From positions 10,475,297 through 10,539,296 of the forward strand of contig NC_063180.1 of the NCBI RefSeq assembly GCF_023159225.1: a stretch of DNA of 64,000 nucleotides. Direction: 5' to 3'. Of this stretch, positions 22,105-33,214 are shown piece by piece. Under the pieces are notes generated by a model. The model ran no database searches. It saw only the letters and a program-made list of their open reading frames with translations, and was not told where the DNA came from. This stretch comes from Perognathus longimembris pacificus (taxonomy: Eukaryota; Chordata; Mammalia; Rodentia; Heteromyidae). Both the position numbers and the translations under genes were made by a program. Every line of letters begins with the position of its first letter. Position 1 is the stretch's first letter.

Positions 22105-22372
22105 TTTTCTCTATGTAAAGTGGAGTTCTCAATCTAGTAGAAAATGAGACCTTGTAAAGTGGGCCAGTTGGGGCCCTTTTATACTATTATATTTACTACT
22201 ACAGATTTTGTATCTTTTCCTACTGTTCCTTTTGTATTTTTGCCCTCCTGGGGAGGGAAACTTGAGGATTATATACAAAATTATATATAAAAATCCCTTG
22301 TCATGGAATAAAATCTGATTTTCTCATTTAATACTAATTTTAGTCTCCATCATTCCTTCTCTAACAATAATG
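22105..22372 (+). mobile_element. Possible solo LTR
   Basis: A TATA-like ATTATATATAAAAATCCC (about 22281) precedes GGAATAAAATCTG (AATAAA at about 22308) by some 27 bases, and the segment ends TCTCTAACA, all features of a U3-R-U5 end. The left boundary is unclear and no duplication was found. It could just be AT-rich unique sequence. Confidence 0.3.
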
Positions 22373-22374
22373 GA

Positions 22375-24230
22375 ATTGGAATCTCGTTGTCCTCAGAATC
22401 TGTACTCAAACCCGGACTACTTCAAAATACATTTTAGAATTAAGAGATAGCATGTTCCAATGTAAAGCACAAAATATATTTTAATTCAAGTTTTTATGGT
22501 ATTTTTTCTTTTTAAGATAACATTTGTATGCACTGTAATTAACAAATCTTAAAAATGTGAGCTTGAAACCTATGATAAAAACAAATCATGACTAATTTAA
22601 TAAAATAAGAAGTTACAAGCCCATTCCTATACGAATTAATTTCTCAGTAAATAATTGGAGAAGGAATTTTTTTCTTGTAGTAGAATAAACATGGATGCGG
22701 TATTTAGGTTATCCATAAATGCTAAACATAACAGTGAAATCTTGATAAGAAAAAGAGTACTGCTAGTTGAGTCTCATCAGTTGTCCATTAATTGACAAGA
22801 GAAATCCTGACTTTTTATTGCAGAAACCTAATGGATAATAATTAAACCAATTGATGAGTATTATAATCTGTTTTGCTAAACCAATGACATCTTTAGACCA
22901 GAGAAATTCAGATAGAAATACTATCATTTTTGCTATTAATGGTGACAATAGTGAAATACTTTAGGATAATCATGAGGAAATCTTGTCTAAGAGATATTTT
23001 GTAAAACATTCCATTTGAATTCAAACACGTATGTCAAAGTGAAGTCAAAGAAAGGCCTAAGCAACTTTCCAAATTACAGAGTACTAATATATCTTGAATG
23101 AGACTTTCAAATGTACAAGTACAAAATAATGTGCTATTTTGTAACACCCAAATTTTCTTTTCCACATGTTAGTGAGAAATGAAGCAAAATTATGTAAGTG
23201 TAATGGAATATATAAAAGCATCAGAATTTAAAAAGTTAGTGATATTGAATTCTGAGTTCATATCCTATAAATGCACCGAAACAAATACATAGTAGTGTAA
23301 ACCTATACCCGCCAGAGAGGGCAGACCGGGAGGGGCTTGATGGGTAGGATAGTCCTGATGGACTTCAGGACCATGGCTGGCTCCATGAAGGTTCCTACAA
23401 GGAGTTCAGTGGGGCTGCCCATATGCCCATTGCTTGGCTGATGCACTGTCTCTCAAAAATAGTAAACTGCCATCAGGAAACCCCTGCACCTGTAGTGTCT
23501 CTCCATCCTAGTGACACCAAGAGTGAAAAACAAGACACACAGAATACATCCAACTATAGTATCTCCACATGCCAATGGGAGGACTTGGAATGGATAGGTT
23601 TTTCCTATTTTTTTTTAGATATTTCCTTTTTTCTTTTTCGAAACACAATAAAATGTCACTTCTTATTTCACTATCATTTTGAATGAGTTAAAAACAGGAA
23701 AGAGGAAAAGAGAGACTACGAAAATCCTGTCAAAACTTAGCTCAGAAGCAACCCAAGCTCTATGACTTACAGCTGCCATGTAGATGTCTCCATTGTAGCA
23801 GAGTATCTGCCTAAACAATTCAATAACTTTTTTGTGAAATTACCAGAAAGCTGAGACAATATGAATGTTTTATTTTGTCACATGTTTCTGGAAGTACTTA
23901 CAGTGGGATTTAATTATCCACAGGCCTCTATACCGAATAAGATGAATCAAGTGAGATGGCATGTGTCAGCATTCGGTAGCATGCTTTAATGGAGCAAGGA
24001 GCATTTCAGATTGTGTAATGTTAGATTAACTTTCAATTTGTCTCCTAATCTCATGACTAGACACCACAACACCTGAGAATCAATACAAGAATCCAACTAA
24101 TCAATGTAGCATTCTCTTTCATCATTTAGACTTTTGAATTATTTTTTTTCATATTCAAGCCAGTTGGGACATTTTTTCATGTTTACAGAGGTTTGAATTG
24201 AGACTCTAAAGCTCTCCTGCTGTTACTTAA
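22375..24230. other. Unassigned DNA with a GC-richer island
   Basis: Mostly AT-rich without known signatures. About 23308-23520 is distinctly richer in G+C (GCCAGAGAGGGCAGACCGGG), with an 87-codon frame at 23423-23686 starting MPIAWLMHCL. I do not recognise a protein or repeat in it. An old retroviral or pseudogene fragment is possible. Confidence 0.4.
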
Positions 24231-24234
24231 GCCT

Positions 24235-24380
24235 TGCCTTCAGCATAACTCTTTGCTGATTAATTTGGACAGAGTCTTGAGGACATCTCCGCTTGGGCTG
24301 GGTTTGAATTACAAGTCTCAGATTTCAGCTTCCTGAGATACTAGGATCAAGAATGTGAGTCACCAGCTCCCAGATCAATC
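24235..24380 (-). mobile_element. B1/Alu-like SINE
   Basis: Plus strand: GGGTTTGAATTACAAGTCTCAGATTTCAGCTTCCTGAGATACTAGGATCAAGAATGTGAGTCACCAGC, the complement of the 7SL-type monomer (usual form AGCTCCTGAGTAGCTGGGATTACAGG). It is diverged, without clear duplications. Confidence 0.55.
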
Positions 24381-24468
24381 AGTTCATAAAATGAAATTAA
24401 TAAAATTTATTTTTCTATATTCATAAAGGAGTTGGCAGAATGTATGGACTTTACACATGCCACTCACG

Positions 24469-24498
24469 TACACACACACACACATACACACACACACT
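24469..24498. repeat. (CA)n microsatellite
   Basis: About 14 CA units with one T substitution, followed by a T run. Probably length-polymorphic. Confidence 0.95.
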
Positions 24499-24559
24499 TT
24501 TTTTTTTGAATCCTGCACCACATTGACGTGTCATGTGTAGTTTAGTATTTGTTCTTGCT

Positions 24560-25290
24560 GTTATTCACTCAGTGGGGTGTGATGTAATACATTTGTGGCA
24601 CACTGTAACATCATACTTCTTCCACAATGTATTTTCTACATTGTTTGACAGAGCATATTTTAGTGCTAAATAATATTCCAATGTCTGCATGTATTTATTT
24701 CTCTATTCACCTACTAAGCACACATCATTTGTATTCACAATTTTGTCATTTTGAGTAAAACCTCTGTAAATATTCAGGGAAAGTTTTCCTCAGTCAACAA
24801 TGTTCAATTCATTTGGTGAACAACAAAGTGTGGCTGGCAGATTTGACTGTAAGAATGTGTTTATTTCTGTAAGAAACTGCTAAGCTGTCTTCAAAGGGCC
24901 TTTGCCATTTTACATTCCCCTGAGGAAAGAATGAGATTTCCTCTTGCTCTCCATCTTTGGGAGTTCTTGGTACTGTCAGTATTTTGGATTTTGGCCATAC
25001 TAATAGGTGTGTTGTATTTCAGTCCTGATTTTTGTTTATTTGATCAATTTTTGTTTGTTTGCGTATGCAATTATGCCAGGGACTCACAAGTGCCTGGAAA
25101 GTATACTAAACTATTAAGCTAAAGCCCCAGTCCTATTGTTTTAGTTAGTAATTCCCTAATGATGCTGAACATCTTTTCAAATGCTTATATGTCATCTAAA
25201 CATCTTTTTTGGCAAAGTTTCTATTGAGGTCTGTGTCCCCTATTAAAGCAAGTTCTCTTTTCTCACTGTTGAGTTTAATTCACAAAGTGC
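24560..25290 (-). mobile_element. Ancient L1 ORF2 end with a tRNA-like insertion
   Basis: On the plus strand the order is AATAATATTCCAATGTCTGCATG, CATTTTACATTCCCCTGAGGAA, GGCCATACTAATAGGTGTG, ATTCCCTAATGATGCTGAACATCTTTTCAAATGCTTAT and TTTCTATTGAGGTCTGTGTCCC. This is the complement of the C-terminal end of ancient L1 ORF2. At about 25045-25135 it is interrupted by a degenerate ID-like piece (GCCAGGGACTCACAAGTGCC). No coding capacity remains. Confidence 0.7.
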
Positions 25291-25299
25291 TTTTGTGTA

Positions 25300-26450
25300 G
25301 ACAAACAATTGTCTTGTGTGTTCCACAAAAGCATAATTTCACCTTTGTTCACCCTGCTTCAAAAATAATGCAGATAAAAATAAAATTAACAAGGAAGAGA
25401 GAAGGAGAAAATACACAGTGAGTCAAATCAAACAGTTATTTCACAATTGCTAACTTTGTGGAAGGAAATGAGGTAAAATGACTACAACTAGCCCTTTTCC
25501 TCCTAACTGCAATTATGAAGATGGCAGCTGCCACTATTATTGGCTGGCTAATTTATGCCAGGTGCTTTCTCTACATGCACCCTTATTTTTACTGACAAAA
25601 CAGACTAAGAAAATGTTACTTCCCTGTATACTCACATATTTAGAAAGACATAGAACTTATATTCAAGCATAAATTGGTCTAATTATAAACACATGAATTT
25701 TCACCATGCTGTGTTAAAATCAAGTGTTAAATTCTATTATTTACATTATTCTTTACAGAGAACTGAAAAGAAGAGATAATAGCAACTACACTTTTCCCTG
25801 TCTTCAATTATTTACAGAATAATTTTTAAAAGAATGAAATTTCTCTTTTAAATTTAACTCTTAAGCTATCATTAAGTCCTTACCCTTATAATTTTGTTCT
25901 TTCTATTCACTCTCTATTTTTCCTAGGCCTTGTGTGTAATGTACACCTTCATATACCCATTGGTCTCTCAGTGGAAACACTGAGGTCCTAACAGCAATAT
26001 TCAGCAACACATTGAGTGATAAGGTGAGACAAAGCACACATGCTCTCAAAGCTAGGCTGCTTTTCTGCAAATATCTGCTGGCTGCATAGTTCCATTTCAC
26101 CTTTTTTTTAAAAACTAAAATGACTTTACTCATTTCTAAATGTCCCATAAGAGGTCCCAGATTATGAACTGCCTCCTAAAAATTGTTTATATCCTCATCT
26201 TTGGCCAGCTCTGAAATGAAAGTGGAGAGTAAAGTCTCCAGTGAACAAAGGATAAGATGTGAAGAATTTTTGTCATTATTTGGGAATTTTTATTATTTAC
26301 ACATGTTGGCTTGCAAACATACTTTCTGATTGGGTTAAGTGTGTGCCTAGCTATGGCCATGAGTTAGAAGAGAAAAAAAATCATGTATCCTTTGAAATAG
26401 ATCATTGAATTGCTTCATCAGAATGGCTCTAATCAGATTGGCACTACTGA
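25300..26450. other. Unassigned DNA, possible MIR scrap
   Basis: About 25535-25640 resembles the complement of a MIR (TTTATGCCAGGTGCTTTCTCTACATG, ACTGACAAAACAGACTAAGAAAATG). Otherwise nothing was recognised. Confidence 0.4.
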
Positions 26451-26452
26451 TT

Positions 26453-26960
26453 CTTTTCTTCTTTTAGATGAGTAATGTGCAAAATGGCAGCCAGTTTGCC
26501 TGCTTAGGTTGCTAAGAAACTACTATGAACCCTTACCAACATCCAATAGTCACATTGACAAAGAAGCAAGAAAGCTTTAAGCAACTGAGATTTTGAGGAC
26601 TGCGTATACAAGAAACGGTTACAAAATTGTGATGAAATTGGTATCTAAAGTTAAAGAAATATATGAAAACCATAACAAAACACTAAAATATACAGTTGTG
26701 TGCAAGCAAAAAAAAAAGTGGAATTTAAAGACATGGCAATTCATGAAATTGAAAGGCAAAGTATTTCGTAAAATATTGTGATATTTTGGAATATGTAAAG
26801 TATAACTAATGCATATCATTATGACTTTAGAGATAGAGGTTGGAAACTAGAATGGTAATGGAGTGTGTGCCTTGGTTGGGTTCTGTTTAATTGCATTTGA
26901 TATGATTGTTATTGTCTAAATAAATGTTTCATTTGCAAATAAGAATTTGAGACTATAAGT
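26453..26960 (+). other. Possible terminal exon of a non-coding transcript
   Basis: CTGATTCTTTTCTTCTTTTAG at 26448-26468 is a strong-looking splice acceptor, with an ATG directly after it. The sequence ends some 450 bases later with AAATAAATGTTTC (AATAAA at about 26920). Reading frames are short (62 codons at 26593-26781, without a known motif). It might be the 3' exon of a long non-coding RNA or a degraded processed gene copy. It rests on signals alone, so it may be chance. Confidence 0.2.
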
Positions 26961-27140
26961 GTTTCTCTAGTTAGAGTAGAATCTTTCTAATCCTAAGTAG
27001 TAAAAAGAGAAAATCATGAAACGGTCTGAGCAAGAATGTCAGCATGTGGCTCAATGTAATGGCTAATGTAAATTCTACAGAATATTGAGATGTCAATGGT
27101 TAAAATCTCTGTGCTCAAATAATAAGGAGAGAAAAGTTTT

Positions 27141-27360
27141 TTTTTTTGTTTTTTTTTTGTTTTTTTTTGGCCAGTCCTGGGCCTTGGACTCAGGGCCTGA
27201 GCACCTTCCCAGGCTTCTTCCCGCTCAAGGCTAGCACTCTGCCACCTGAGCCACAGCGCCCCTTCTGGCCGTTTTCCATATATGTGGTGCTGGGGAATCA
27301 AACCAAGAGCTTCATGTATAGGAGGCAAGCAGTCTTGCCACTAGGCCATATTCCCAGCCT
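27141..27360 (-). mobile_element. Dimeric tRNA-derived SINE
   Basis: The minus strand carries the dimer, with GGTTTGATTCC for the B box and GCGGGAAGAAGCC in the second half, so it sits between the young and old groups. Its tail is a T run broken by G. Approximate duplications GAGAAAAGTTTT (27129) and GAGAAAATGTTTT (27361) flank it. Confidence 0.9.
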
Positions 27361-27374
27361 GAGAAAATGTTTTA

Positions 27375-27905
27375 ATGGTAAAAATGTAGCTGTGTTGTCA
27401 TATATTCATAGTATTTGCACTAAATAAAGAGAAATATTTAGAAAAGACCTATATGTGTGGGAAATATGAAATACAGCTATTCGAGACCAAATGCTTAAGG
27501 ATCTAAGTGTTGCTTCATTTTCATTTCAGTGTTGTCTGTTTAATTTTGATATAGGCAGATGTTGTTATGTAGTTTAGGCTAGCCTTGAAGTAACAATCCC
27601 TTCAAATTATACAATAATCTTGAACTGAGAATGTTTTTGCATCTATGAGACCATAAGGATCTAAACCTGTTACAGGAAACACTGTCAACAAAATGTCCCC
27701 TCTTACTAATCCATGTTTATTGTAGGAATTATACACAGATGCCTACCTACTTCAGTAGTGGCCCCAGATGATGATGAAAATAAATGTCATCATGTGATTT
27801 TCGATAGGTTTTGTATTGCTAGCAAAGATACTAACTGGCTTTGTTTTTGACTAACCTAGTAAAGATATCTGTTACTAAAAGATTTAGAAGATCAAAATAA
27901 TGTTT
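27375..27905. other. Unassigned DNA, faint B1-like scrap
   Basis: About 27555-27600 (TTATGTAGTTTAGGCTAGCCTTGAA) matches the complement of a B1 segment (TTCAAGGCCAGCCTGGGC). No gene was recognised. Confidence 0.35.
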
Positions 27906-27907
27906 CT

Positions 27908-28096
27908 GGGCTGGGAATATGGCCTAGTGGCAAGAGTGCTTGCCTTGGATACAATAGGCCCTAGGTTCGATTATTCAGCACCACATATATAGAAAGAGCC
28001 AGAAGTAGTGCTGTGCTGTGGCTCAAGTTGAGCAAAAAAGAAGCCAGGGACAGTGCTCAGGCCCTGAGTTAAAGCTCCAGGACTGGCAAAAAAAAA
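27908..28096 (+). mobile_element. Dimeric tRNA-derived SINE with internal deletion
   Basis: GGGCTGGGAATATGGCCTAGTGG start and AAAAAAGAAGCCAGGG in the second half mark the older group. The B box has decayed (GGTTCGATTATTC) and a piece of the second half around CAAGTTGAGC is missing. The target AATGTTTCT is repeated at 27899-27907 and 28097-28105. Confidence 0.9.
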
Positions 28097-28109
28097 AATG
28101 TTTCTTCTG

Positions 28110-28490
28110 TAAAAGAAATGGATGTTTGTAAAATTATAATTTTATACAACTGTACAATTACTTAATAATATTAAATCACAAAATATTATATTGCAAGCAA
28201 AAAAATGGTTACAGTCATGGCCCATTAGGAAAGCCTTGAATTCCCTGGGCTCAGTTTTCGAGTTATGCAGCAGTGTGAGTTGGCATCCTCTCTTTGCATT
28301 ACTCAGTGGGACTCAGGGCTTGGAGAAGAACATGTGCAAATGTTATTGTGACCAATGTTATGTCTGAGTAGCAAAGTTTTTAAAATCTCTGTCCCAGGAG
28401 TCTCAGGATTTCCTTCAACATGTTTGAAACTAGGAAGTTAATTTGTTAGTTTCCAAAGCAGTACAATCTTGGTTCCTTTCAGTGATCACA
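28110..28490. other. Unassigned DNA
   Basis: No gene or repeat family was recognised between the SINE and the microsatellite. Confidence 0.5.
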
Positions 28491-28493
<3 letters not shown>

Positions 28494-28544
<51 letters not shown>

Positions 28545-28608
28545 TCTCCCTCTCCCTCTCCCTCCCCCACCTCCGTCTCTCTGTCTCTCACTGTCCCTCT
28601 CCCCAACC

Positions 28609-28684
<76 letters not shown>
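28494..28684. repeat. Compound (CT)n-C-rich-(CT)n-(CA)n microsatellite
   Basis: A (CT) run of about 24 units (28494-28541), then CTCCCT-type sequence, a run of 13 C (28607-28619), a second (CT) run and about 21 CA units. Open frames of 68-100 codons on both strands here are artefacts of the dinucleotide repeats (they encode alternating Ser-Leu, Thr-His or Arg-Glu). The purine/pyrimidine strand bias could adopt a triplex, and the CA part Z-DNA. Confidence 0.95.
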
Positions 28685-28687
<3 letters not shown>

Positions 28688-28689
28688 CT

Positions 28690-28870
28690 TTTGGGATTTT
28701 TTCCTGGGATTGATGTGTATTTCCAAATCAAATTGGCATGAGTAGCAATTCTTATGCTAGCTATTTTTCTAGTTCAGAAATATTGCACAAGGGTAAATTT
28801 ATGTAGTCCTTCAGTCATCGTAAATAGTTAAAACTTTTTTTTTCCACTGAGAATGTTTCCATACAATGTG
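28690..28870. other. Unassigned DNA
   Basis: Short unique stretch between the microsatellite and a SINE. Nothing recognised. Confidence 0.5.
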
Positions 28871-28885
28871 TGAAACTGCTTTCTT

Positions 28886-29093
28886 TTTTTTTTTTTTTTT
28901 GGCCAGTCCTGGGCCTTGGACTCAGGGCCTGAGCACTGTCCCTGGCTTCTTCCCGCTCAAGGCTAGCACTCTGCCACTTGAGCCACAGCGCCGCTTCTGG
29001 CCGTTTTCTGTATATGTGGTGCTGGGGAATCGAACCTAGGGCCTCGTGTATCCGAGGCAGGCACTCTTGCCACTAGGCTATATCCCCAGCCCC
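28886..29093 (-). mobile_element. Dimeric tRNA-derived SINE, intact
   Basis: A near-consensus young-group element on the minus strand, identical over long stretches to the copies at 6344 and 14741. The 15-base target TGAAACTGCTTTCTT is repeated exactly at 28871-28885 and 29094-29108, and the A tail is uninterrupted. It is one of the most recent insertions in the window. Confidence 0.95.
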
Positions 29094-29109
29094 TGAAACT
29101 GCTTTCTTA

Positions 29110-29545
29110 ATAGTATTTTGTTTACATTTAATTTTTAAATGTTTTTACTTTGCTGCTATTAGAACTCAGATTATTTTATTGTTTGATAAATATATATGAA
29201 TATATTTCATATACTGACTTTCCATTCTTAATAAACTCTTATAATATTTAACTCATTAGTGCTTCAGAGTTTTTAAGACCTATCACATAATATAGATTTT
29301 ATTTACTTTACATTTGCTTCACATTTTCTTACTTGGTTTATTCAACCTGTCAGTGACTCAAAAATATTAACTAAAATATTTACTATAATAGTAGAACAGT
29401 TTATTTCTCAGTGAGTATACTTCCAACATTTCATTGTAACATAGTTGCTTAAAAGGTTAGGGAAAGCACTAATAAAGTGCTTGCCTGGCTTGAAAAAGCT
29501 TGGCTTCAACTCATAATACTGTAAGAAAACAAAGAGAGAAGAAGG
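29110..29545. other. Unassigned AT-rich DNA
   Basis: Nothing is recognised up to about 29445. From 29447 an ID-like scrap may begin (AAAGTGCTTGCCTGGC). Confidence 0.4.
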
Positions 29546-29547
29546 AA

Positions 29548-29640
29548 AGAAACAAACAAGAAACTTCTTGGGCATGGTACTATGTACCTGTGGTCTCAGT
29601 ACCCAAGATGCTGAAGCAAGATCATATGTCTAAAATTTCT
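29548..29640 (+). mobile_element. B1/Alu-like SINE fragment
   Basis: GGGCATGGTACTATGTACCTGTGGTCTCAGTACCCAAGATGCTGAAGCAAGATCA matches the B1/Alu start (GGCATGGTGGCACACGCCTGTAATCCCAGCACTCAGGAGGCTGAGGCAGGAGGATC). A preceding A-rich stretch (29520-29547) may be another SINE's tail. Confidence 0.6.
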
Positions 29641-29689
29641 TCAGATTATTTATTATTCATATTTATTTATGTATTTATTTTTCTTCTAG

Positions 29690-29785
29690 TCTTGGGGCTG
29701 GAACTCGGGGTTTAGCCAATGTCTGTTAGCTTTTTCAGTCAAGGCTAGCACTTTACCATTCAAGCTACAGCTCTGCTTCTACAAT
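29690..29785 (-). mobile_element. tRNA-like SINE half
   Basis: On the plus strand GGGGCTGGAACTCGGGG, CAAGGCTAGCACTTTACCATTCAAGCTACAGCTC is the complement of the second half of the local dimeric or composite SINEs. The other half is absent. Confidence 0.65.
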
Positions 29786-30040
29786 GGAACTGTTCTAAAC
29801 TTTATTGCTCATACAACAGCTCCTGAGCCCTTGAAATGTGGCTAGAGAAACCAGTAATGAAATTTTTATTTTTAATCATTAAATTTAAATAGTCAAATGT
29901 GTCTTTTTCTTGGTCTCTTATTTGGCATCATAATTTTAGATACATAATCTGAACTAAATAGCACACATGTACATCTGGTAACAAACTGAAGAGAATAAAC
30001 AGATAATTTTTTGAAATTAGGATACCTTAAAAAATATCTG

Positions 30041-30275
30041 GCCAAGAACTCATGTCTATTATCTGAGCTACTCAGGAGGCTGAGACCTGAGGATCCTAGT
30101 TCAAAGCCAACCCAGGCAGGAAAGTTTGTGGGATTCTTATTTCTAATGGAATCACAGAAAAAAGTTGAAATTGGCACTGTGGTTCAGGGGGTAAAGTGCT
30201 AACCTTGAGCAAAAGTAGCTCAGGGACAGTGCCCAGACCCTAGAGCTCAAGCCTCAGGACCCACAAACAAAACAT
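30041..30275 (+). mobile_element. Composite SINE: B1/Alu-like plus tRNA-like
   Basis: First half: CTGAGCTACTCAGGAGGCTGAGACCTGAGGATC and GTTCAAAGCCAACCCAGGCAGG, a 7SL-type core. Second half: GGCACTGTGGTTCAGGGGGTAAAGTGCTAACCTTGAGC to CAAGCCTCAGGACC and an A-rich tail (CAAACAAAACATAACAAAAT). It is the best-preserved member of this family here and shows how the second half is shared with the dimeric SINEs. Confidence 0.8.
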
Positions 30276-30289
30276 AACAAAATAGCAGC

Positions 30290-33200
30290 AACACCAACAA
30301 AAACCTCTTGACTTTTCTCACATAAGTTCTCCCAAGTTCTGATCATTGCAAAATCTAGGAGAATACTCTCAAAACTGTTAGATGCTTTGCATTTTTATTT
30401 TATACCAGCATGCCCTAAATGCTTTTCTTTGTAGGTGGAACTTTGTGGCCAAACCTACACTGCACATAGACTACATCTTTCTCATCATGTCATGAATTCT
30501 TTCTAGCTTTTCAAGTCATAACTAAGCAATAAGGTCTTCCAATAGCAAGTAATACTATTATTGTGCTTTAACAAATTGTACTTCTGGATTTGTTTACATA
30601 GCTTGAAAGTCACAGTTGAGAAATACCATATTTTACCAAAATGAATTTCAACTGGCCATTAGCTTAAGAAGTGTCAGTTACTGAAAATGATGTACACAGT
30701 TGCTGGCTACAGTTCAGTGGTAGCGTGTTTGCCTAGTATGCACACAGTCCTGAGTTCAACTCTTTCACTGAAAAACAACAGGCTTTAAGTAAGTTAATAA
30801 AACAAAGTGCTCTAAGCCTCATCAAGAACACAAGGACTATAGCAAAACTGCTCTTGTGGAATTCAGAAATATCACATTAGAAATAAAAGAAAATTAGAGG
30901 AAAAATAATTTGTTCTTGGCAAAATCCAAGATACAGTGAGACTTGGTGCTCACAGACATTTGTAAAAACTACAAATATGGTGCAATAAGAAAATATTACA
31001 CATGGAGCGAGAGTAAGTGACAGACTGCCTTTCATTTCTTATTCTTATTTATGCTTTCTAATGTGTACTGAGTCTTCATCTTACTCTTCTACTTAGCAAG
31101 ACTGATTTATTGGACCATAGCTCTTTCTTGGTAAAACCATTTTTTAAGGTTTGACTTTCTATCTTGCTTTTTATCGTCTTGAAAGGATGGAAAGGGAATT
31201 ATAAAGTGTCCATCAAACCAAATATGAGAAAAATACTCTAAAGAGACTTGGTGAGTTCTAAGCATTTGGCATGTGGGACAAGAACTTGCACAGACCACTT
31301 AGCCTGAGCTTTCTTTGAAAGCCTGTGTGCTCTAAGGGACATAATGACTTGATTTGATTGTTAAATCTCCTTTTAGTTCTCCTATATTTTTCTACATATA
31401 AGGTTGTAAACGTATTTCAGTGAAAAGCAATTTACAGTGACATCAGTATAGTCTTATAGAAAAGAAAAAAATCTTGATGCTATTTCTATTAAGCTATTGG
31501 TTTTCATACATTGATTGAGATATAGCTAAGAAGCCATGCTATTGTGTATCTATTAACCCATTTGTACCACATGTCGTTACTTTAAATATCCTACTATTCT
31601 ACTGAGAGATTGAAGAGGGAGTATATAGTATACCATACTGCCTTGGAAATCTTCTGACTATATTTTGAATTCCAGATGTGGTCATGACTTTGGGGGTAAC
31701 TCTCAGCATTTAGTGTTTTTATTCTTGTCCTAAATTTGAAGTTTAGTAGGAAGACAAGTGAAGCTATATCAAAGTGCTTTGATCTTAAAAGAACTTTAGA
31801 ATGACAAACAGAATGACATTGAATAAACAAATAGGCCTCCATTCCCTATTCCTAAGGATAGATCTATGGCAGAAACAGATATTCACAGTAACTGAAGAGA
31901 AATTAATTCAGGTTTCATTCAGAAATGTGAGACATCACAGGTAATGCTGTGTGTAACACAGTCATTGTGAATGCATATATAAAAATAGAACAATGCAATC
32001 TGTTAAATTTGTTTTAAGAAGTGGGGTGGTGGGGAAATGTTAGGGACAGAGGGGATGAGTTTGATCAAGGTACATTATATGCATTTCTAAAAATGTCTTT
32101 TAAAAAGTAGCCTAATTTTACTTTAAGAGTGTAGTTGACAACATGAGACTTTTTCTGGTTTAAAAGTAAATTAGAAAACATATACAAATGCATGATCAGT
32201 AGATATAAATTGATCTTGGATAAAGATTATTTTTAATCACTTCAAACATTTATAAAGTAGGCCCACTATTATGTCATAGCTGTCAATGAATGCTAAAAAT
32301 AGAAATAACAATTATATAATTGAAAACAACTATAAACAGATAAAACTCTGAACTAAAACATTTGTAAAACAGCAGAAACAAGACATAAAGCAAATATAGC
32401 TTCCCAATGAAAATTAGACTTGAGTACCTCAAGGAATAAGCGGTATCCTTAGTGACTAAACCCAAAACTAGTTGTTTTCCACCCTTTATTAGAAAATGTG
32501 ATATTATCTTGTTGAATTTTATTATTTAATACAGCAATAGGTGATAACCCCCAACAATTCTAAAATGGTTCTTTTGAAAGGAGATAAGCATGTTTTATTT
32601 TACACCTTTTGGTTGATAATTTGAGTTGAGAAATGCTTAGGTCAGCCTTAGGAACTGAGGCATGGCTTTTGATTGCTTATCAAAGGATCATTACGAGAGA
32701 AGCTCTGTGTAATAAAAATCACCATGTTAGTCACAAAAATTGTTTAGGTGTCATTCCATATTTGGTGGGGCTCTTGTACCAGCTGTGTGTTTTATAACTG
32801 GCAGGCAGAGTTGTTCACTCACAAAAGCAGCCACATGGAGGAGCAAGCAACTGATGTGATCTTCCATCACTATGATCATGTCATAAATAATAGTTGGATG
32901 GGGAAAAAGACCATGACCTTCATAATTCTTCTGTTGAGAGATGAACTTATTTCCATTGAGTGACTGGTCATTCCACCTAAAAACAACTACAAAGCTGCAT
33001 TAACACTGCAGGATACAAGCATGAGATCTATTACACATGACTAAAATTAAAATAGGTAGACTACCAAGAAAAATACTGATATAATCTGAATTGTTACACC
33101 TAAGTAATAACATCCCAGAATGCAGTTGGGCTTACTTTAAGTCTACTTCTACAGCTAGATGATTATTTCCTTATGTTTAGAGATGGATCATTTTACCTGG
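30290..33200. other. Unassigned DNA with minor SINE and L1-like scraps
   Basis: About 30700-30780 is ID-like (GTTCAGTGGTAGCGTGTTTGCCTAGTATGCAC). About 32010-32110 resembles the diverged L1 3' end at 4550 (GTGGGGTGGTGGGG then TTTGATCAAGGTACATTATATGC). No gene was recognised in the remaining 2.7 kb. Confidence 0.4.
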
Positions 33201-33214
33201 ACCCTGGCATTTAC

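Noticed and set aside
28430..28745. Open frames of 68-100 codons on both strands
   Set aside because: They are translations of (CT)n/(CA)n repeats and encode only alternating residues.
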